Source of the DNA: an uncultured Solobacterium sp.
GTDB lineage: Bacteria; Bacillota_I; Bacilli_A; Erysipelotrichales; Erysipelotrichaceae
Direction of reading: 5' to 3'
NCBI GenBank assembly: GCA_900543035.1
Contig: UQPV01000015.1
Span: forward strand, 1-44,014
DNA: 44,014 nt
The position numbers were made by a program, and so were the translations under genes. Under the pieces are notes generated by a model that did no database searches, was not told where the DNA came from, and was given only the letters and a program-made list of their open reading frames with translations. Positions 42,737 through 44,014 of this stretch are shown here, piece by piece (position 1 is the stretch's first letter; the number at the start of each line of letters is the position of its first letter).

Positions 42737-43768
42737 TCAATCCACCCACAGGCGGGGATCGATCTGAAGCCGCAGAAAGCGCATAATGCCCTCATCGCGG
42801 ACACACAGCTGCAGAAATCCCTGATCATGCGGCTCCTGCGCGAACAGCGACTGCTGCTGCACGGCGGCTGTTCCCAGCAGCCGTCCGACATTCAGATAAG
42901 CGGGACAAGTGAAATAAAAGCGCGCCGATGTATCATTGACCGTAAAGTAATAATGACGGCGCCGGCCATGCTTCTCCATATGGATCTGACAGCTGCCCTC
43001 ATCCGTATGCAGAAACTGATCGAGCGGAAAAGCAGAGACAGAGAGCACATGCAGATATGTCCCGCCCTTCGCCGTAGCGATCAGCGAGGTCCTGATCTCG
43101 CTCAGGTGAGCATGCAGCATACGCATCCGCTCGCCCAGTTCCTCGCCATAGCGCGTGCTCATCCGTGCGGCAAGCTGCTCGTCCCCGCTCGCTGCCTGAT
43201 GACGCAGCTGCCTGAGGAAGGCATGGATCTCTCCATGATCGTGAAACGAGACCGTCTCCAGGATCAGGGAAGACAGGCAGACGATATCCGAAGCGATCGG
43301 ACCCATCAGCGGCTGATCCGCATAGGAAATGGTCTGTATGCCATGCGCCACCCCCAGATGCTCCGCTTCCGGCGTAAAGCCGTTCATGGCGAAGAAGATG
43401 CCCTGGTCCCGATGCTTCTCCATCGCATGCGCATCCAGAAAGCGCTGATTCAGATAGACCTCGCCCACATCCTTCATGATGCCGATAAACTCACGCATAT
43501 GCGGCTTGCTGATGCGGCGGTCAAAGAAACGCGCCTGCATGCACAGCCGCAGCGTCTCTCCAAACGGCATCGGCGCCATGAACGCATAGACATCATCCAC
43601 ATCATGCCATTCAGCGCGTCCTCTGATCTCGCAAAGCAGCCCCTTCTGCCTGCGTATCCCCTCTGCTTCCGCCTTCACCGGCGCAAAGCGGTTCTTCTCC
43701 AGCAAAGCGCCTACGGCGCTGAGCAGCAGGAAGCTGCGCAGCTGGTAAGGCTCCAGTCCGACAGTCAT
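42737..43768 (-). CDS. Unassigned protein with a possible PD-(D/E)XK nuclease-like N-terminus
   Basis: A 343-residue soluble protein. Residues 1-125 (FLLLSAVGALLEKNRFAPVK, EGIRRQKGLLCEIRGRAEWH, DDVYAFMAPMPFGETLRLCM) have the helix-strand rhythm of Mrr/restriction-like folds, but the expected E-x-K is read as Q-A-R, so catalysis is doubtful. The middle is helical, and the end is beta-rich (FYFTCPAYLNVGRLLG). I chose ATG 43768, since GAGGG lies six bases upstream; ATG 43774 is too close. It lies alone between tRNA genes and the LCP gene. Function unknown. Confidence 0.65.
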   Translation of the reverse strand: MTVGLEPYQLRSFLLLSAVGALLEKNRFAPVKAEAEGIRRQKGLLCEIRGRAEWHDVDDVYAFMAPMPFGETLRLCMQARFFDRRISKPHMREFIGIMKDVGEVYLNQRFLDAHAMEKHRDQGIFFAMNGFTPEAEHLGVAHGIQTISYADQPLMGPIASDIVCLSSLILETVSFHDHGEIHAFLRQLRHQAASGDEQLAARMSTRYGEELGERMRMLHAHLSEIRTSLIATAKGGTYLHVLSVSAFPLDQFLHTDEGSCQIHMEKHGRRRHYYFTVNDTSARFYFTCPAYLNVGRLLGTAAVQQQSLFAQEPHDQGFLQLCVRDEGIMRFLRLQIDPRLWVD

Positions 43769-43861
43769 ATTCATCCCTCAATTCTTTTCTTTATTATATC
43801 ATGCGCCGCCATGAACAGCAGACGAAAAAAAAGCAGATGATGACACCTGCTGTTTCTTCAA

Positions 43862-43937
43862 TGGTGGTCTCGGTCGGAATCGAACCAACGACACAAGGAT
43901 TTTCAGTCCTTTGCTCTACCGACTGAGCTACGAGACC
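43862..43937 (-). tRNA. tRNA-Phe (GAA)
   Basis: A 76-base cloverleaf including encoded CCA. Acceptor GGTCTCG pairs with CGAGACC, the D-arm has AGCTCAGTCGGTAGAGC, the anticodon loop is CTGAAAA, and the T-arm has GGTTCGATTCC. The three bases to the next tRNA show they form one transcript. Confidence 0.97.
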
Positions 43938-43940
43938 TTT

Positions 43941-44014
<74 letters not shown>

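Overview
The window reads as chromosomal DNA of a Gram-positive, probably spore-forming member of the Bacillota. The signs are strong AGGAGG-type ribosome sites, the block rqcP/yabO-spoVT-mfd-pth, a good sigma-G-type promoter before spoVT, a yybP-ykoY riboswitch before mntP, and an ISL3 element carrying a DUF6431-type zinc-ribbon gene. Gene style would fit Erysipelotrichia, but no taxonomic marker was tested, so that placement is a guess.

Layout. 1-2.2 kb is the edge of a decayed mobile element: a Tn916-type integrase whose arm-binding domain is replaced by a PocR sensor domain and which is cut by an in-frame TAG. 2.4-5.3 kb holds an XRE regulator, a HAD phosphatase, an EFR1-type flavodoxin/ferredoxin, an HxlR regulator and a 40-residue membrane protein. 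5.4-10 kb is one tightly coupled operon: flavin/Fe-S oxidoreductase, a fused permease-binding protein and ATPase of an osmoprotectant-type ABC importer, a zinc macrodomain, and a class M sirtuin (SirTM). The SirTM 3' end is followed by an AT-rich AAA-DUF4143 gene and then by a second, diverged copy of the SirTM C-terminus, which suggests a module replaced the gene end. 11.7-15.3 kb holds riboswitch-controlled mntP, a LysR regulator divergent from a second EFR1 protein, and an aldo/keto reductase. 15.3-17.8 kb holds a candidate small RNA and the ISL3 element.

18-24 kb is the conserved housekeeping block with a lipoprotein downstream. 24.3-28.5 kb is a MarR regulator with a heterodimeric ABC exporter; the second subunit has a frameshift near its start. 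A sodium:alanine symporter, a shikimate-kinase-like/DUF1186 protein next to its probable SEC-C tail, and a small membrane protein follow. 32.8-36.2 kb is a graveyard: a DUF1016 nuclease with two stops, a frameshifted IS1595-type transposase, a tyrosine-recombinase tail, and a split AAA-ATPase/PD-(D/E)XK gene.

36.2-41 kb is the most interesting accessory locus. One promoter drives an NDP-sugar dehydratase, an HPr-kinase-like protein, a radical SAM/SPASM protein (frameshifted just before its C-terminal cysteines) and a PqqD-like protein. A 130-residue protein with a leader-like N-terminus (Y-x-x-P) and a C-terminal serine is encoded convergently. I infer a peptide-modification system of a type I cannot name. 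The window ends with an LCP-family protein, an unassigned PD-(D/E)XK-like protein, tRNA-Phe and a partial initiator tRNA-Met.

At least five otherwise good genes carry single-base frameshifts, several in short homopolymers. Assembly error must therefore be excluded before any of these genes is called dead.
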